Below, piece by piece: positions 49,901 to 60,802 of a stretch of 64,000 nt of DNA. The notes beneath the pieces are model-generated. The model ran no database searches. It was given only the letters and a program-made list of their open reading frames with translations, and was not told the origin of the DNA. How positions within the stretch are numbered: position 1 is the stretch's first letter; each line of letters opens with the position of its first letter. The position numbers and the translations under genes were made by a program. The DNA comes from Endomychus coccineus (Eukaryota > Arthropoda > Insecta > Coleoptera > Endomychidae), in assembly GCA_958510875.1 (NCBI GenBank), contig OY294070.1, forward strand, positions 43,848,306 to 43,912,305, written 5' to 3'.

Positions 49901-51432
49901 GGCAGTAGATCTTCATTATCCTAAAAGTTTGTTGAATTATCACAAAGATTTACCTCTTTGTTCTCAACATTTAGTTCCACCCGTAGCTATTCCGGAAATA
50001 CCAAAATTGTCAACTACCCCATATGATAAAGAAAAGTATGTGATTCATTTTAAAAATTTACGTTCATTCAAGTTCTCAAATTGGGATTGAAACTACAGAA
50101 AGTTCATCGTTGTTTGAAATTTGAACAATCACAATGGTTGAAGAAATATATAGATCTCAATACAAATTCAAGGAAACAAAGCTCAAATGATTTCGAACAG
50201 AATTATTTTAATTTGATGAATAATGCTCCTATGGAAAAACTATAGAAAATGTTTCATCTTGTGCAGAAAAGGTTAGAGACCACTGTCATTTTACTGGGAA
50301 ACATCGAGGTCCTTCACATTCAATTTGTAATTCACAATTCAAAAATGTAAACACAATTCCTGTAATTTCCCATAACCTCAGTGTATATGATAATCACTTT
50401 ATTACTCAACCCCTCAGTACGAAAATTAAAGGGAAATTTGTCTCCTACCTGTTAATAAGGAGAAATATATTTCCTTTACAAAGTATGTTGAAGAATCCAA
50501 TATATGTTTTAGGCTTCTTGATTCTTTTCGATTCGTGCCGAGCAGTTTGGAAAAGTTATCGTCTTATTTGAAAGACGAACAAAAAATTATTCCAAAGAAA
50601 TATTTCAATGAAATTGAAAAATTCAAATTGGTCACGAGGAAGGGTGTTTTTTCATATGAATATTTGAATTCATGGGAGAAATTGCAAGACAACGTTTTAC
50701 CTGCTCGTGACAAATTTTATAGTATGGTCTGGATAATTTGCTTTATTCCACTACTCCCGGTTTGGCATTTGACAGTTGTCTGAAAATAACACAGGTAAAA
50801 TTGGAATCAATTACCGATGTGAATATGATTATGTTTATTGAGAAGGGAATCAGAGGAGGAATATCACGATGCTCTAACCGATATGGGAAATCCAACAATA
50901 TATATATGAATGAGTATAATTCCGAAGAAGAATCATCTTATGCAATGTATTTTGATGTTGACAATCTTTATGATGCAGCAATGTGTTATCCTCTTCCAAC
51001 AGAGGATTTCAGATATGTAGCAGTTAATAATATTTCTGCAGAAAACATTCTCAATATAAGCGATACTAGTGAATTTGGTTATATTTTGGAAGTAGATATT
51101 CACTATCCTAAAAGTTTGTTGAATTATTACAAAGACTTACCTATTTGTCCTCAACATTTAGTTCCACCCGTAGCTATTCCGGAAATTCCAAAATTGTCAA
51201 GTACCCCATATGATAAAGAAAAGTATGTGATTCATTATAAAAATTTACGTTCATTTAGGTTCTCAAATTGGGATTGAAACTACAGAAAGTTCATCGTTGT
51301 TTGAAATTTGAACAATCACAATGGTTGAAGAAATATATAGATCTCAATACCAACAACAAAGCTCAAATGATTTTGAAAAGAATTTTCATAATTTGATGAA
51401 TAATGCTCCTATGGAAAAACTATAGAAAATGT

Positions 51433-52231
51433 GAGAAAATATAAAGACGTGAAATTGGTAACTAAATGGAAAGGAAAGTATGGGGCAAATCATTACATTC
51501 CCAAATCAAATTGTAATAATAATAAAATTTTTGGTGAAAACATGATCCTAATTGAAATGAAGAGATTAAAAGTATATTAGTAAGCCCATATACGCAGGTA
51601 TGCCAGTTGTGATAACTATTTTATATAATTTTCATTATAATTAGATCAAAGAAAAATTTCAAAACAATGTTTAATTATTGTACACTGATACTGATAGTTT
51701 AATATGTCAATTTTATGTTGTTGATATTTACAAATGTAAATTATATCCATATGTTTAATACATCAGACTATGACCTAATAATGTTTAAGATATTCCTCTT
51801 TGTAATAAAAAGGTGATAGGACTAATGAAGGTTCAAAACAATAGTATTATCATGACTAAATTCATTGGATTGCGTTCCAAACTGTATTGTTCCAAACTAA
51901 ATTCCGATAAAATGGAAAACTTAAGAAAATTGCAGATTTAGTTGGAAATAAGTACAGTCAAAATTTTATTGAACAATTTGATTAAAATTTTGGAATCACA
52001 AAAAAAGCAAAAGGTATAACATCAGCATCATTACGAGAAATAACTTTTGGAGATCATTATAACTGTTTAATGTATTAAACAGATGTTGATGTTTTACAAA
52101 ATATGATTGTTTCAGAAAAACATGAGGTATTTACTGTCAATCAGAGTAAAACCGTGTTTAATCCCGTTGATGATAAAAGAATTGTGAATTATGTATACAC
52201 TGATACTATTCCTTGGGGATTTAACGATTAA
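51433..52231 (+). pseudogene. DNA polymerase B, unique C-terminal part
   Basis: Continues directly from the last array unit. 51433-51579 is open and contains [17 protein letters not shown] and [14 protein letters not shown] stop at 51578-51580 and later stops break the rest, but pieces stay colinear: YNFHYN, motif C YTDTDSL (51681-51701), IMTKFIGLRSKLY at about 51850, and a C-terminal block ending with a stop at 52229-52231. Motif C keeps both catalytic Asp codons. The palm and thumb exist here only once. Confidence 0.8.
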
Positions 52232-52314
52232 TATTTTGCTGAAACGTCTTTTGTCTTGGTTATCTCTCTCTCTATCTCTTACATGTGGCATGTGCCGTCA
52301 CACACTGTATATTC

Positions 52315-52358
52315 TTATTCAGCACATCACGTAGATTCAGCACATCACGTAGATTCAG
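52315..52358 (+). repeat. 18-bp tandem duplication
   Basis: The string AGATTCAGCACATCACGT occurs twice in a row around 52315-52350 (with a partial start of a third), overlapping the end of the metalloproteinase pseudogene. Confidence 0.7.
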
Positions 52359-53056
52359 AATATGCAATAAAATAACCACCGTCTCTAGGTTCTTCGTAAA
52401 ATGCAAACATTACAGACTCGTTATCACTCGAATGAGCTAGGCCTATTTATTGCATGACCGATTTCATGTAATAGTACAGCAAACAAACTTGATTCGTTAT
52501 AAGCGGGTCTCGTTTTTGTTTCACATCAGTTTTCATCTCGATCCAAATGTATTTCGACTGTTGACCCATCACTTGTTGGAAAATTCGAGTGTGCGAGAAT
52601 CGTTCCAGGTCCATCAAACAACCCTGAACACACACCATTGTTCGTAACTCTACGATGCACTCCTCTCTGATACGAAATGAGTATATCGGTTGTGTTACCA
52701 CCTGTATATTCAAAGTTCAACCCCGAATATTTGCTCAATACTCCAAACACATCGGTGGTCAATCTAAGCAATTGAGCTGAGGCAAATCTGAATCTCCATG
52801 TCAATTTCGACTTCAATCATCTGGGTGTTGTTCTATATTGAGAAGGGTCATCAGCCACTCCGCACCTTTTCGTATTCATCAATTTCAAAGTCTCATTATT
52901 TAGGGTACCATCTATTGGTAACCTATAGAATTCTTGAAACACTCTCAAGGCATCCTCTGTTTCACTCAACCCGCTGGAATTTTCCGTCATATACCCATAT
53001 TTTACCAGATATTCGTTCGCCTGGGCTCCGAGGAAGCATATAATGAATAATAACAT
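52345..53056 (-). pseudogene. Matrix metalloproteinase (matrixin), intronless, prodomain plus catalytic domain
   Basis: From the ATG at 53056 (minus) a signal peptide (MLLFIICFLGAQA) leads to a peptidoglycan-binding-like propeptide (YLVKYGYM, then ALRVFQEFYRLPIDG) and a cysteine switch KRCGVADDP at 52870-52844, which would hold the zinc site closed. An in-frame TGA at 52819-52817 interrupts the linker. The catalytic domain follows in the same frame (LTWRF to HLDRDEN), a second TGA lies at about 52525, and the zinc-binding HEIGH stands at 52468-52451. Directly after HEIGHA a one-base shift moves the usual GL-x-HS part with the third His (GLAHSSDNESVMF) into the next frame. The end is a TGA at 52347-52345, with no hinge or hemopexin domain. 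Insect MMPs normally have introns and hemopexin, so this looks like a minimal, possibly retrocopied or horizontally acquired, form that has died. Confidence 0.85.
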
Positions 53057-53078
53057 GTTGCTCTATCGACAACTTTAC

Positions 53079-53158
53079 ACATAATGCCTTACCTATCTGA
53101 AACTCTTATATATATCTAACATAATGCCTTCCCTACCTGAAACTCTTATATATATCTA
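53079..53158 (+). repeat. 40-bp tandem duplication
   Basis: Two copies of ACATAATGCCTT-CC/ACCTACCTGAAAC with a TATATATCTA end, at 53079-53118 and 53119-53158, differing at two or three bases. They lie just upstream of the metalloproteinase start. Confidence 0.85.
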
Positions 53159-53187
53159 CATTCGTGGATCGTGTCCGCTGGATGAAC

Positions 53188-53325
53188 AAATGTCTAGGTC
53201 AGTCCGGTAAATATTATCAAGTGTTGGTTATCTAACTCATATAAATATTTTGAAGCGTGTTCGATGGAGAAACAAATGTCTGGGGGCCAGTCCGTGACTG
53301 GTAAATATTAACAAGTGTTGGTTAT
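53188..53325 (+). repeat. Two-copy direct repeat (about 86-bp spacing)
   Basis: AAATGTCT-GG...CAGTCCG...GGTAAATATTA-CAAGTGTTGG is found at 53188-53231 and again at 53274-53325, the second with a 9-bp insertion. Confidence 0.7.
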
Positions 53326-53543
53326 CAAAATATTTGCGGCTTCTAACGCACATCGTGTCCCGGTACGTTGCAATCTTAATACGCTAGCGATATGTTTCAC
53401 AAACATCCGTTTAACCGTGATTGTTACTATAGAACGATAAATTGAATTATTTTAAGAATGTAGTTTATTTCCATAAATATTCATCTCGACTCTCGTGTCT
53501 TTTGTCACACACAAATATGATGCTGCTTTACAATGCCCCCTCA

Positions 53544-53635
53544 CCCTACTTACAAGCTGATTCGTGAGCCCTTGTGTATGCCCTTAACCCTACTTACAAG
53601 CTGATTCGTGAGACCTTGTATATACAAGCTGATCG
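53544..53635 (+). repeat. 44-bp tandem repeat, 2 copies plus a partial
   Basis: CCCTACTTACAAGCTGATTC followed by GTGAG-CCTTGT starts at 53544 and 53588; a shorter TACAAGCTGAT lies at 53624. The rest of 53326-53845 is more GC-rich, with three CTGATAAGG motifs (53729, 53755, 53791), and holds no gene that I can see. Confidence 0.75.
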
Positions 53636-54275
53636 CTCTACCACCAACAGATGGTCAGAGACGACCACACCCTAGCCGCCCGTGTGGAACTACCCCTGAC
53701 CTGTCTGGAACTACCCCATGACCCGCCGTAACTGATAAGGAACCCCAAGGTCGTCTGATAAGGAGATCGTGCATGCACTACTGGTTGCCTACATCTGATA
53801 AGGCTCGCTGTCTGGCGGGCCCAAGTGCCGGTACCCCTACTTATATTTGTATCAAATTATTTTATGTACTCTGTTTATTTTTATAACTTTTATGAGTCCC
53901 GAATTAATATATTGTAGATTTAATTCCAATGATATTTCATTATATTTAGTACAAAAAAGTTGATTCCTTACAAAATATATTTTACTTGCGATTTTAGTAA
54001 CGCTAGAATGCTAGAATACATAACAAAAAATATTAATCTGAAAGTTTTAATTGCACTTCTCCAACAAAATTACTATGAAATTTTACATTTCTATAAACTT
54101 TAAATTTATCACGTACCGTTTATCAATTATCCGAATAATATTATCGTATTTATTTTCAATGGTTTTCAACTTCGAATGTTTCAATACTTTAATCATGCAT
54201 TACTAATTGGAATTGTAATAAGTCAATGATTATAAATAGCTATACATGAAATGACAATTGAATTCCGATATTCAC

Positions 54276-54299
54276 ATTATATATATATATATATATATC
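54276..54299. repeat. (AT)n microsatellite
   Basis: A run of about 11 AT dinucleotides. The matching place in copy 3 of the composite repeat (about 59328-59338) has only about four, so it is length-variable between copies. Confidence 0.9.
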
Positions 54300-54379
54300 A
54301 TAAACGAGACGGGAACTTTATTATGGCAGGTTTGGAATAGCTTTTAATTTCTATAATACTTTCATACAACTTAAAGCTG

Positions 54380-55115
54380 ATGGTCAATAATTATAATCGG
54401 TTCTATCATTCAAACTTTGAATGTTTTTCACCAATATTGGACAGTTACTATCAAAGGTATCATGTTGTATGTCATAATTAGTTTTGTATTTAGTGTTACT
54501 AAGAGCGTAGTTATTACATTTTATAATTTGATTGAGACAGTCTTTCGATTCGTGTGATTCTGTACATTTTGAACAAATTGTTAATTCACTTCGACAATCA
54601 ATAAGTTTGTGGTTGTAGCCACTACATTTATAACATCGTGTTACATGTAGGTTTCTATGAACGGGACATATATTGAAACCAGTACATACTTTTTTAAGAG
54701 TTAGGATTTTTTATAGGCCGAACCATTACATTCAAGCACGGCGTACTTGTTATCACCTTTTTTTATTATACACTTTCACTTTAACAATATCCTTGTTTCC
54801 TAGTATTTCGTTTTGATTTTTAATTGCTTCTGCTATGTTTTCTTTCTTGAAATTACTGTTGATATTTGAAATCATAATGCTTGGCTTTCTAAGTTTGGTT
54901 TCTTCTATGTTGTAATCAGTTCCTAAGTTTGTAGCTAATTCATTTTTAATTTTTCCAGTTGTCGCTCGAGACTTACATTTGACTAGAATTGAACCATTTT
55001 TGCTATTTCGTACCAAATCAATTCCTGCCGATATTTTAGAGGGATTTTTTTCATTTTGATATCTTGTTTTGTTTTTTGACATTTTTGCTGCTTTGTAGGT
55101 TTTATTAGAATACAT
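54380..55115 (-). pseudogene. Non-LTR ORF1 (Gag-like) fragment, composite copy 1
   Basis: Minus-strand frame 55115-54753 encodes a 120-residue part with the RNGG-like RNSKNGSILVKCKS and the RKPSIMISNI strand typical of ORF1 central domains of Jockey/I-type elements. After a stop and frame change, 54690-54380 carries CCHC knuckles (CYKCSGYNHKLIDC, CSKCTESHESKDC) and a third weaker one. No endonuclease or RT follows. The matching copy is at 59422-60122. Confidence 0.7.
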
Positions 55116-55631
55116 GGTTAATTTATTTTAATTGGTGATTTCATGATGGCTTGAGAATAGCTAAGTGCTGTCAGGTTTGTTTGATTTCAGAGCTAATGCG
55201 TGAGAAGTTAGCATATTTTACAAATAGTTTGTTTACATTCATCACATTCTATAATAGGGGACTCCTCGCTGTTTATTGCAGAATATTTGTTGCAATTTGT
55301 AGTCATTCTTTATTGGGTTTTCTGCTATTTTCTTTCTATTATTATGTTTCAAGAAAGGCGAAAGGGGTTTCCGTTATTGAGTTTGGTCACTATAGTTTTT
55401 CATATTATACTTTAAAAACTGTTTATTTCTTTATGTAGCACCTTTTTACTTCAGTTCTTTATCACACAATTCACTGAAATGATAGTTACTGTACTTTATA
55501 TTAATACTTTACATCACTGCTTTTAGTATTTATTTCTACATTTTAATATAGCTGAATCCGCTATCTTTATAAAAATATAAGTTTGTACCAATTACTTTCA
55601 CATATTTTTTCTCTTAAATATTATAGATCAC

Positions 55632-55760
55632 ATGAAGCTCAGAAATGGAAAAATCGTGAGAAAACTGACGAATTGGGAGATAAAAGAATATAAAAGATCA
55701 TCAAAATTAATAAACCGAATTATTAAAGCTTTAAGGACATTGAAATTAGAGAAAATGTAA
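55632..55760 (+). other. 42-residue open frame conserved in all three composite copies
   Basis: ATG at 55632, stop at 55758-55760; basic peptide starting MKLRNGRIVRKLTNWEIKEY. The same frame of the same length occurs at 57307-57435 and 60674-60802 with one to three changes. It is preceded by an acceptor-like TATTATAG. The copies are recent, so conservation alone is weak evidence of coding. Confidence 0.25.
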
Positions 55761-55947
55761 TCAAAATATAATAAAATAAAACAATTATACGGCGAGTTTT
55801 TTCCATAACTGAATTTTTTTCCGGTGTTACATCATTTAACAAACTTCAAATTTCCCCATAACGTGAAGGCAAATGTGAAGAATTTTCTTTCCGGACAATC
55901 TCTTGAAGCACGTGCAAAAAAGTTTCCGTCACAACTTTGACAGAAAA

Positions 55948-56230
55948 TCAAACGTTGTACAAGAAATTTGGGTTATTGTTAATACGCTCGACCATAATTT
56001 CGCAAAACTCTTGCCTTCGATCCCAATCATCATCATTTAATTCCTGAATTAATTTAATTTTATACGGACGGAACTTGTGTTTATGTGAAATTCTGAAAAC
56101 GTTAGATTGGCTAATACCGGAAGCTTCAGAAAGTTGTCGTACAGATTGCATGTTTGGCATATATTGGACATGTCAAAATACCGCCACAACTGTTCCTTCA
56201 TCATTAACAATTCCAATGAGTGCCCTTTTT
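55948..56230 (-). pseudogene. Mariner/Tc1-like transposase N-terminal fragment, copy 1
   Basis: Minus-strand frame with a helix-turn-helix (SVRQLSEASGISQSNVFRI) followed by HKFRPYKIKLIQELNDDDWD and RRQEFCEIMVERINNNPNF, the standard lead-in to the DDE catalytic core of insect mariner-like transposases. The frame stops at 55948 right after NFLYNV, where the first catalytic Asp (usually FSDE) would follow; the core is missing. A Phe replaces the Gly-His found in copy 2 just before HVQYMPNMQ. Confidence 0.75.
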
Positions 56231-57306
56231 TATCCATTACTGAACCCGTCTCCACAAATTTTATTTGTAAAAAAGGCTTAATAAAATTGAGCTTGTACAT
56301 TGTACAAATAACCAAAACATTCGAGGTGGCGCATTCGAACAACAAAATTGATTTTTGGCGAAAACGGTTCATCAAATTTACGTTTTTCATACACCGTTGT
56401 AAAGAGGCTTCCAAGACCTTTCAAATGACGTATCACTCAACCCCTCTCCCCTATCCAATTAATTTAAAAAGCAAGCAAAGTAACTTCCAAAGATCAAAAT
56501 GTATGTACCCCAGTATAGTTCCCTAGTTTAGTTTATATTTATAACTTATAACGCATCTAAGTTCAAAGTGTTAATAAAGAATAATCGATCCTGAAAAATA
56601 TTCAATTTACGTACATGCTAGAATATATAACAAAATATTAATTTGAAAGTTTTAATTACAAAATTACTATGAAATTCTACATTTGTTCAGTTTATCACGT
56701 ACCGTTTATTAATTATCCGAATAACATTATTGTATTTATTTTTAATGGTTTTTCAACTATACATGAAATGATAATTGAATTCCGACATTCATATTACAAT
56801 ATATCATAGATGAGTTAGTTGTATTATCTTACAAAAATTAAGAAGAACAATATTTTAGCACGGGGACTTTATTATAACAGGTTTGGAGTAGATCTTAATT
56901 TCTATAATACATATTCATCTCCTTTAATATCCCACTAATTGTATTTTCTTACTGATATTAGTACAGTATTAATAGTTTATATTTGTATCAAATTATTTTG
57001 TGTACTCTGTTTATTCTTATAACTTTTATGAGTCCCGAATTAATATGATGTAGATTTAGTTCCAATGATATTTCATTATATTTAGTACAAAAAAGTTGAT
57101 TTCTTACAAAATATATTTTACTTGCGATTTTAGTACTTGTTTACATTTTCATATTCATCTCCTTTAATATCCCACTAATTGTATTTTCTTACCGATATTA
57201 GTACAGTATTCATAGTTTATATTTGTATCAAATTATTTTATGTACTCTGTTTTTTTTTATAACTTTTATGAGTCCCATATTTTTTCTCTTAAATATTATA
57301 GATCAC

Positions 57307-57435
57307 ATGAAGCTCAGAAATGGAAGAATCGTGAGAAAACTGACGAATTGGGAGATAAAAGAATATAAAAGATCATCAAAATTAATAAACGGAATTATTA
57401 AAGCTTTAAGGACATTGAAATTAGAGAAAATGTAA
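57307..57435 (+). other. Second copy of the 42-residue open frame
   Basis: Same length and position relative to the mariner fragment as 55632-55760. Differences include Arg for Lys at residue 11 and Gly for Arg near residue 33. Here the composite start jumps to just 60 bp upstream of it. Confidence 0.25.
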
Positions 57436-57623
57436 TCAAAATATAATAAAATAAAACAATTATACGGCGAGTTTTTTCCATAACTGAATTTTTTTTCCGG
57501 TGTTACATCATTTAACAAACTTCAAATTTCCCCATAACGTGAAGGCAAATGTGAAAAATTTTCTTTCCGGACAATCTCTTGAAGCACGGGCAAAAAAGTT
57601 TCCGTCAGAACTTTGACAGAAAA

Positions 57624-57900
57624 TCAAACGTTGTACAAGAAATTTGGGTTATTGTTAATACGCTCGACCATAATTTCGCAAAACTCTTGCCTTCGATCCC
57701 AATCATCATCATTTAATTCCTGAATTAATTTAATTTTGTACGGACGGAACTTGTGTTTATGTGAAATTCTGAAAACGTTAGATTGGCTAATACCGGAAGC
57801 TTCAGAAAGTTGTCGTACAGATTGCATGTTTGGCATATATTGGACATGTCCCAATACCGCCACAACTGTTCCTTCATCATTAACAATTTCAATGGGTGCC
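57624..57900 (-). pseudogene. Mariner/Tc1-like transposase N-terminal fragment, copy 2
   Basis: The best preserved of the three: a frame of 79 codons with VLGHVQYMPNMQSVRQL and the same helix-turn-helix and PYKIKLIQEL segments as copy 1. It ends at the same stop after NFLYNV. All three copies lack the DDE core, so the loss predates their duplication. Confidence 0.75.
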
Positions 57901-59421
57901 CTTTTTTATCCATTACTGAACCCGTCTCCACAAATTTTATTTGTAAAAAAGGCTTAATAAAAATGAGCTTGTACATTGTACAAATAACCAAAACATTCGA
58001 GGTGGCGCATTCGAACAACAAAATTGATTTTTGGCGAAAACGGTTCATCAAATTTACGTTTTTCATACACCGTTGTAAAGAGGCTTCCAAGACCTTTCAA
58101 ATGACGTATCACTCAACCCCTCTCCCCTATCCAATTAATTTAAAAAGCAAGCAAAGTAACTTCCAAAGATCAAAATGTATGTACCCCAGTATAGTTCCCT
58201 AGTTTAGTTTATATTTATAACTTATAACGCATCTAAGTTCAAAGTGTTAATAAAGAATAGTCGATCCTGAAAAATATTCAATTTACGTACATGCTAGAAT
58301 ATATAACAAAATATTAATTTGAAAGTTTTAATTACAAAATTACTATGAAATTTTACATTTGTTTAGTTTATCACGTACCCGTTTATTAATTATCCGAATA
58401 ATATTATTGTATTTATTTTTAATGGTTTTTCAACTATACATGAAATGATAATTGAATTCCGACATTCATATTACAATATATCATAGATGAGTTAGTTGTA
58501 TTATCTTACAAAAATTAAGAAGAACAATATTTTAGCACGGGGACTTTATTATAACAGGTTTGGAGTAGATCTTAATTTCTATAATACATATTCATCTCCT
58601 TTAATATCCCACTAATTGTATATTCTTACTGATATTAGTACAGTATTCATAGTTTATATTTGTATCAAATTATTTTATGTACTCTGTTTATTCTTATAAC
58701 TTTTATGAATCCCGAATTAATATGATGTAGATTTAATTCCAATGATATTTCATTATATTTAGTACAAAAAAGTTGATTTCTTACAAAATATATTTTACTT
58801 GCGATTTTAGTACTTGTTTACATTCTCATATTCTTCTCCTTTAATATCCCACTAATTGTATTTTCTTACCGATATTAGTACAGTATTCATAGTTTATATT
58901 TGTATCAAATTATTTTATGTACTCTGTTTATTTTTATAACTTTTATGAGTCCCGAATTAATATGATGTAGATTTAATTCCAATGATATTTCATTATATTT
59001 AGTACAAAAAAGTTGATTCCTTACAAAATATATTTTACTTGCGATTTTAATAACGGGCATGCTAGAATATGTAACAAAAAATATTAATCTGAAAGTTTTA
59101 ATTGCACTTCTCCAACAAAATTACTATGAAATTTTACATTTCTATAAACTTTAAATTTATCACGTACCGTTTATCAATTATCCGAATAATATTATCGTAT
59201 TTTTTTTAATGGTTTTCAACTTCGAATGTTTCAATACTTTAATCATGCATTACTAATTGGAATTGTTATAAGTCAATGATTATAAATAGCTATACATGAA
59301 ATGACAATTGAATTCCGATATTCACATTATATATATCATAAACGAGACGGGAACTTTATTATGGCAGGTTTGGAATAGCTTTTAATTTCTATAATACTTT
59401 CATACAACTTAAAGCTGATGG

Positions 59422-60122
59422 TCAATAATTATAATCGGTTCTATCATTCAAACTTTGAATGTTTTTTACCAATATTGGACAGTTACTATCAAAGGTATTA
59501 TGTTGTATGTCATAATTAGTTTTGTATTTAGTGTTACTAAGAGCGTAGTTATTACATTTTATAATTTGATTGAGACAGTCTTTCGATTCGTGAGATTCTG
59601 TACATTTTGAACAAATTGTTAATTGACTTCGACAATCAATAAGTTTGTGGTTGTAGCCACTACATTTATAACATCGTGTTACATGTAGGTTTCTATGAAC
59701 GGGGGACATATATTGAAACCAATACATACTTTTTTAAGGGTTAGGATTTTTTATAGGCCGAACCATTACATTCAAGCACGGCGTACTTGTTATCACCTTT
59801 TTTTATTATACACTTTCACTTTAACAATATCCTTGTTTCCTAGTATTTCGTTTTGATTTTTAATTGCTTCTGCTATGTTTTCTTTCTTGAAATTACTGTT
59901 GATATTTGAAATCATAATGCTTGGCTTTCTAAGTTTGGTTTCTTCTATGTTGTAATCAGTTCCTAAGTTTGTAGCTAATTCATTTTTCATTTTTCCAGTT
60001 GTCGCTCGAGACTTACATTTGACTAGAATTGAACCATTTTTGCTATTTCGTACCAAATCAATTCCTACCGATATTTTAGAGGGATTTTTTTCATTTTGAT
60101 ATCTTGTTTTGTTTTTTGACAT
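59422..60122 (-). pseudogene. Non-LTR ORF1 (Gag-like) fragment, composite copy 3
   Basis: Near-identical to 54380-55115. The N-terminal part is open at 60122-59793 (109 codons) and the zinc-knuckle part at 59727-59422 (101 codons, with CYKCSGYNHKLIDC and CSKCTESHESKDC). An extra C at 60125 relative to copy 1 removes the upstream ATG frame. Confidence 0.7.
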
Positions 60123-60673
60123 TTTCTGCTGCTTTGTAGGTTTTATTAGAATACATGGTTAATTTATTTTAATTGGTGATTTCATGATGACTTGAGAATA
60201 GCTAAGTGCTGTCAGGTTTGTTTGATTTCAGAGCTAATGCGTGAGAAGTTAGCATATTTTACAAATAGTTTGTTTACATTCATCACATTCTATAATAGGG
60301 GACTCCTCGCTGTTTATTGCAGAATATTTGTTGCAATTTGTAGTCATTCTTTATTGGGTTTTTTGCTATTTTTTTTCTATTATTATGTTTCAAGAAAGGC
60401 GAAAGGGGTTTCCGTTATTGAGTTTGGTCACTATAGTTTTTCATATTATACTTTAAAAACTGTTTATTTCTTTATGTAGCACCTTTTTACTTCAGTTCTT
60501 TATCACACAATTCACTGAAATGATAGTTACTGTACTTTATATTAATACTTTACCATCACTGCTTTTAGTATTTATTTTTACATTTTAATATAGCTGAATT
60601 CGCTATCTTTATAAAAATATAAGTTTGTACCAATTACTTTCACATATTTTTTCTCTTAAATATTATAGATCAC

Positions 60674-60802
60674 ATGAAGCTCAGAAATGGAAAAATCGTG
60701 AGAAAACTGACGAGTTGGGAGATAAAAGAATATAAAAGATCATCAAAATTAATAAACCGAATTATTAAAGCTTTAAGGACATTGAAATTAGAGAAAATGT
60801 AA
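60674..60802 (+). other. Third copy of the 42-residue open frame
   Basis: Same length as the other two; Ser replaces Asn in the TNWEI segment. It lies about 190 bp upstream of the third mariner fragment. Confidence 0.25.

Larger units (their letters stand above)
20151..51432 (+). repeat. 28-copy tandem array of a DNA polymerase B fragment
   Basis: Unit starts, taken at the TCATCTTGTGCAG motif, are 20151, 21061, 21916, 22770, 23957, 25143, 26329, 27183, 28370, 29556, 30743, 31929, 32783, 33641, 34826, 36013, 37199, 38386, 39573, 40759, 41946, 43132, 44319, 45506, 46692, 47879, 49066 and 50254; the array ends at about 51432. Twenty-one internal full units are 1,185-1,188 bp; the last (50254) is a few bases shorter. 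Units 2, 3, 7, 12 and 13 are 854-858 bp because of a shared internal deletion. Unit 1 is 910 bp. Each unit runs from just before the CHFTGKYRG motif to just after motif B of the polymerase. All carry the same frame changes, so none encodes a working domain. Open frames of 74-182 codons recur in each unit and are fragments of the dead polymerase, not separate genes. The unit length is not a multiple of three. Confidence 0.95.
19425..52231 (+). pseudogene. Polinton/Maverick-type protein-primed DNA polymerase B, expanded by an internal tandem array
   Basis: Unique N-terminal sequence (19425-20150) and unique C-terminal sequence (51433-52231) belong to one family B polymerase of the Polinton/adintovirus type, which replicates the element DNA. 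Between them the middle part is repeated 28 times. N-terminal features are a CX2C zinc motif (CQKCLNHF) and an Exo I region YADLGSI, where the usual second acidic residue (D-x-E) is changed. Repeated features are the CHFTGKYRGPSH motif, Exo II-like NLSVYDNHF, and motif A ([12 protein letters not shown]). Unique C-terminal features are KLVTKW, motif C YTDTDSL at 51681-51701 with both Asp kept, and a family-typical end with TIPWGF before the stop at 52229-52231. An upstream frame change at about 19438 separates the ATG from further N-terminal sequence. The gene is dead: many frame breaks, Exo III absent. Confidence 0.85.

Noticed and set aside
20553..49943. Recurrent 65-codon minus-strand frame (ends in KIHCIR) in most units
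   Set aside because: It lies antisense to the polymerase motif A segment and is open only because of codon composition; it shows no independent features.
20151..51432. Apparent family of about 27 repeated genes (frames of 179-182, 114, 99, 84, 82 and 74 codons)
   Set aside because: These frames are pieces of one polymerase in different reading frames, split at the same lesions in every unit. They are fragments of repeats, not genes.
20151..51432. CRISPR-like array
   Set aside because: Units exceed 800 bp, carry no short repeat/spacer alternation, and derive from a eukaryotic transposon gene.
53695..53800. tRNA or structured RNA suggested by the GC-rich CTGATAAGG repeats
   Set aside because: No cloverleaf, A-box or B-box pairing could be traced.
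55151..55438. 95-codon plus-strand hydrophobic frame, also at 60192-60479
   Set aside because: Both lie in a recently duplicated repeat, so conservation is uninformative, and no recognisable domain or start context is present.
56107..56526. 139-codon plus-strand frame repeated at 57783 and 61150
   Set aside because: It is antisense to the mariner-like fragment; its persistence reflects recent duplication.
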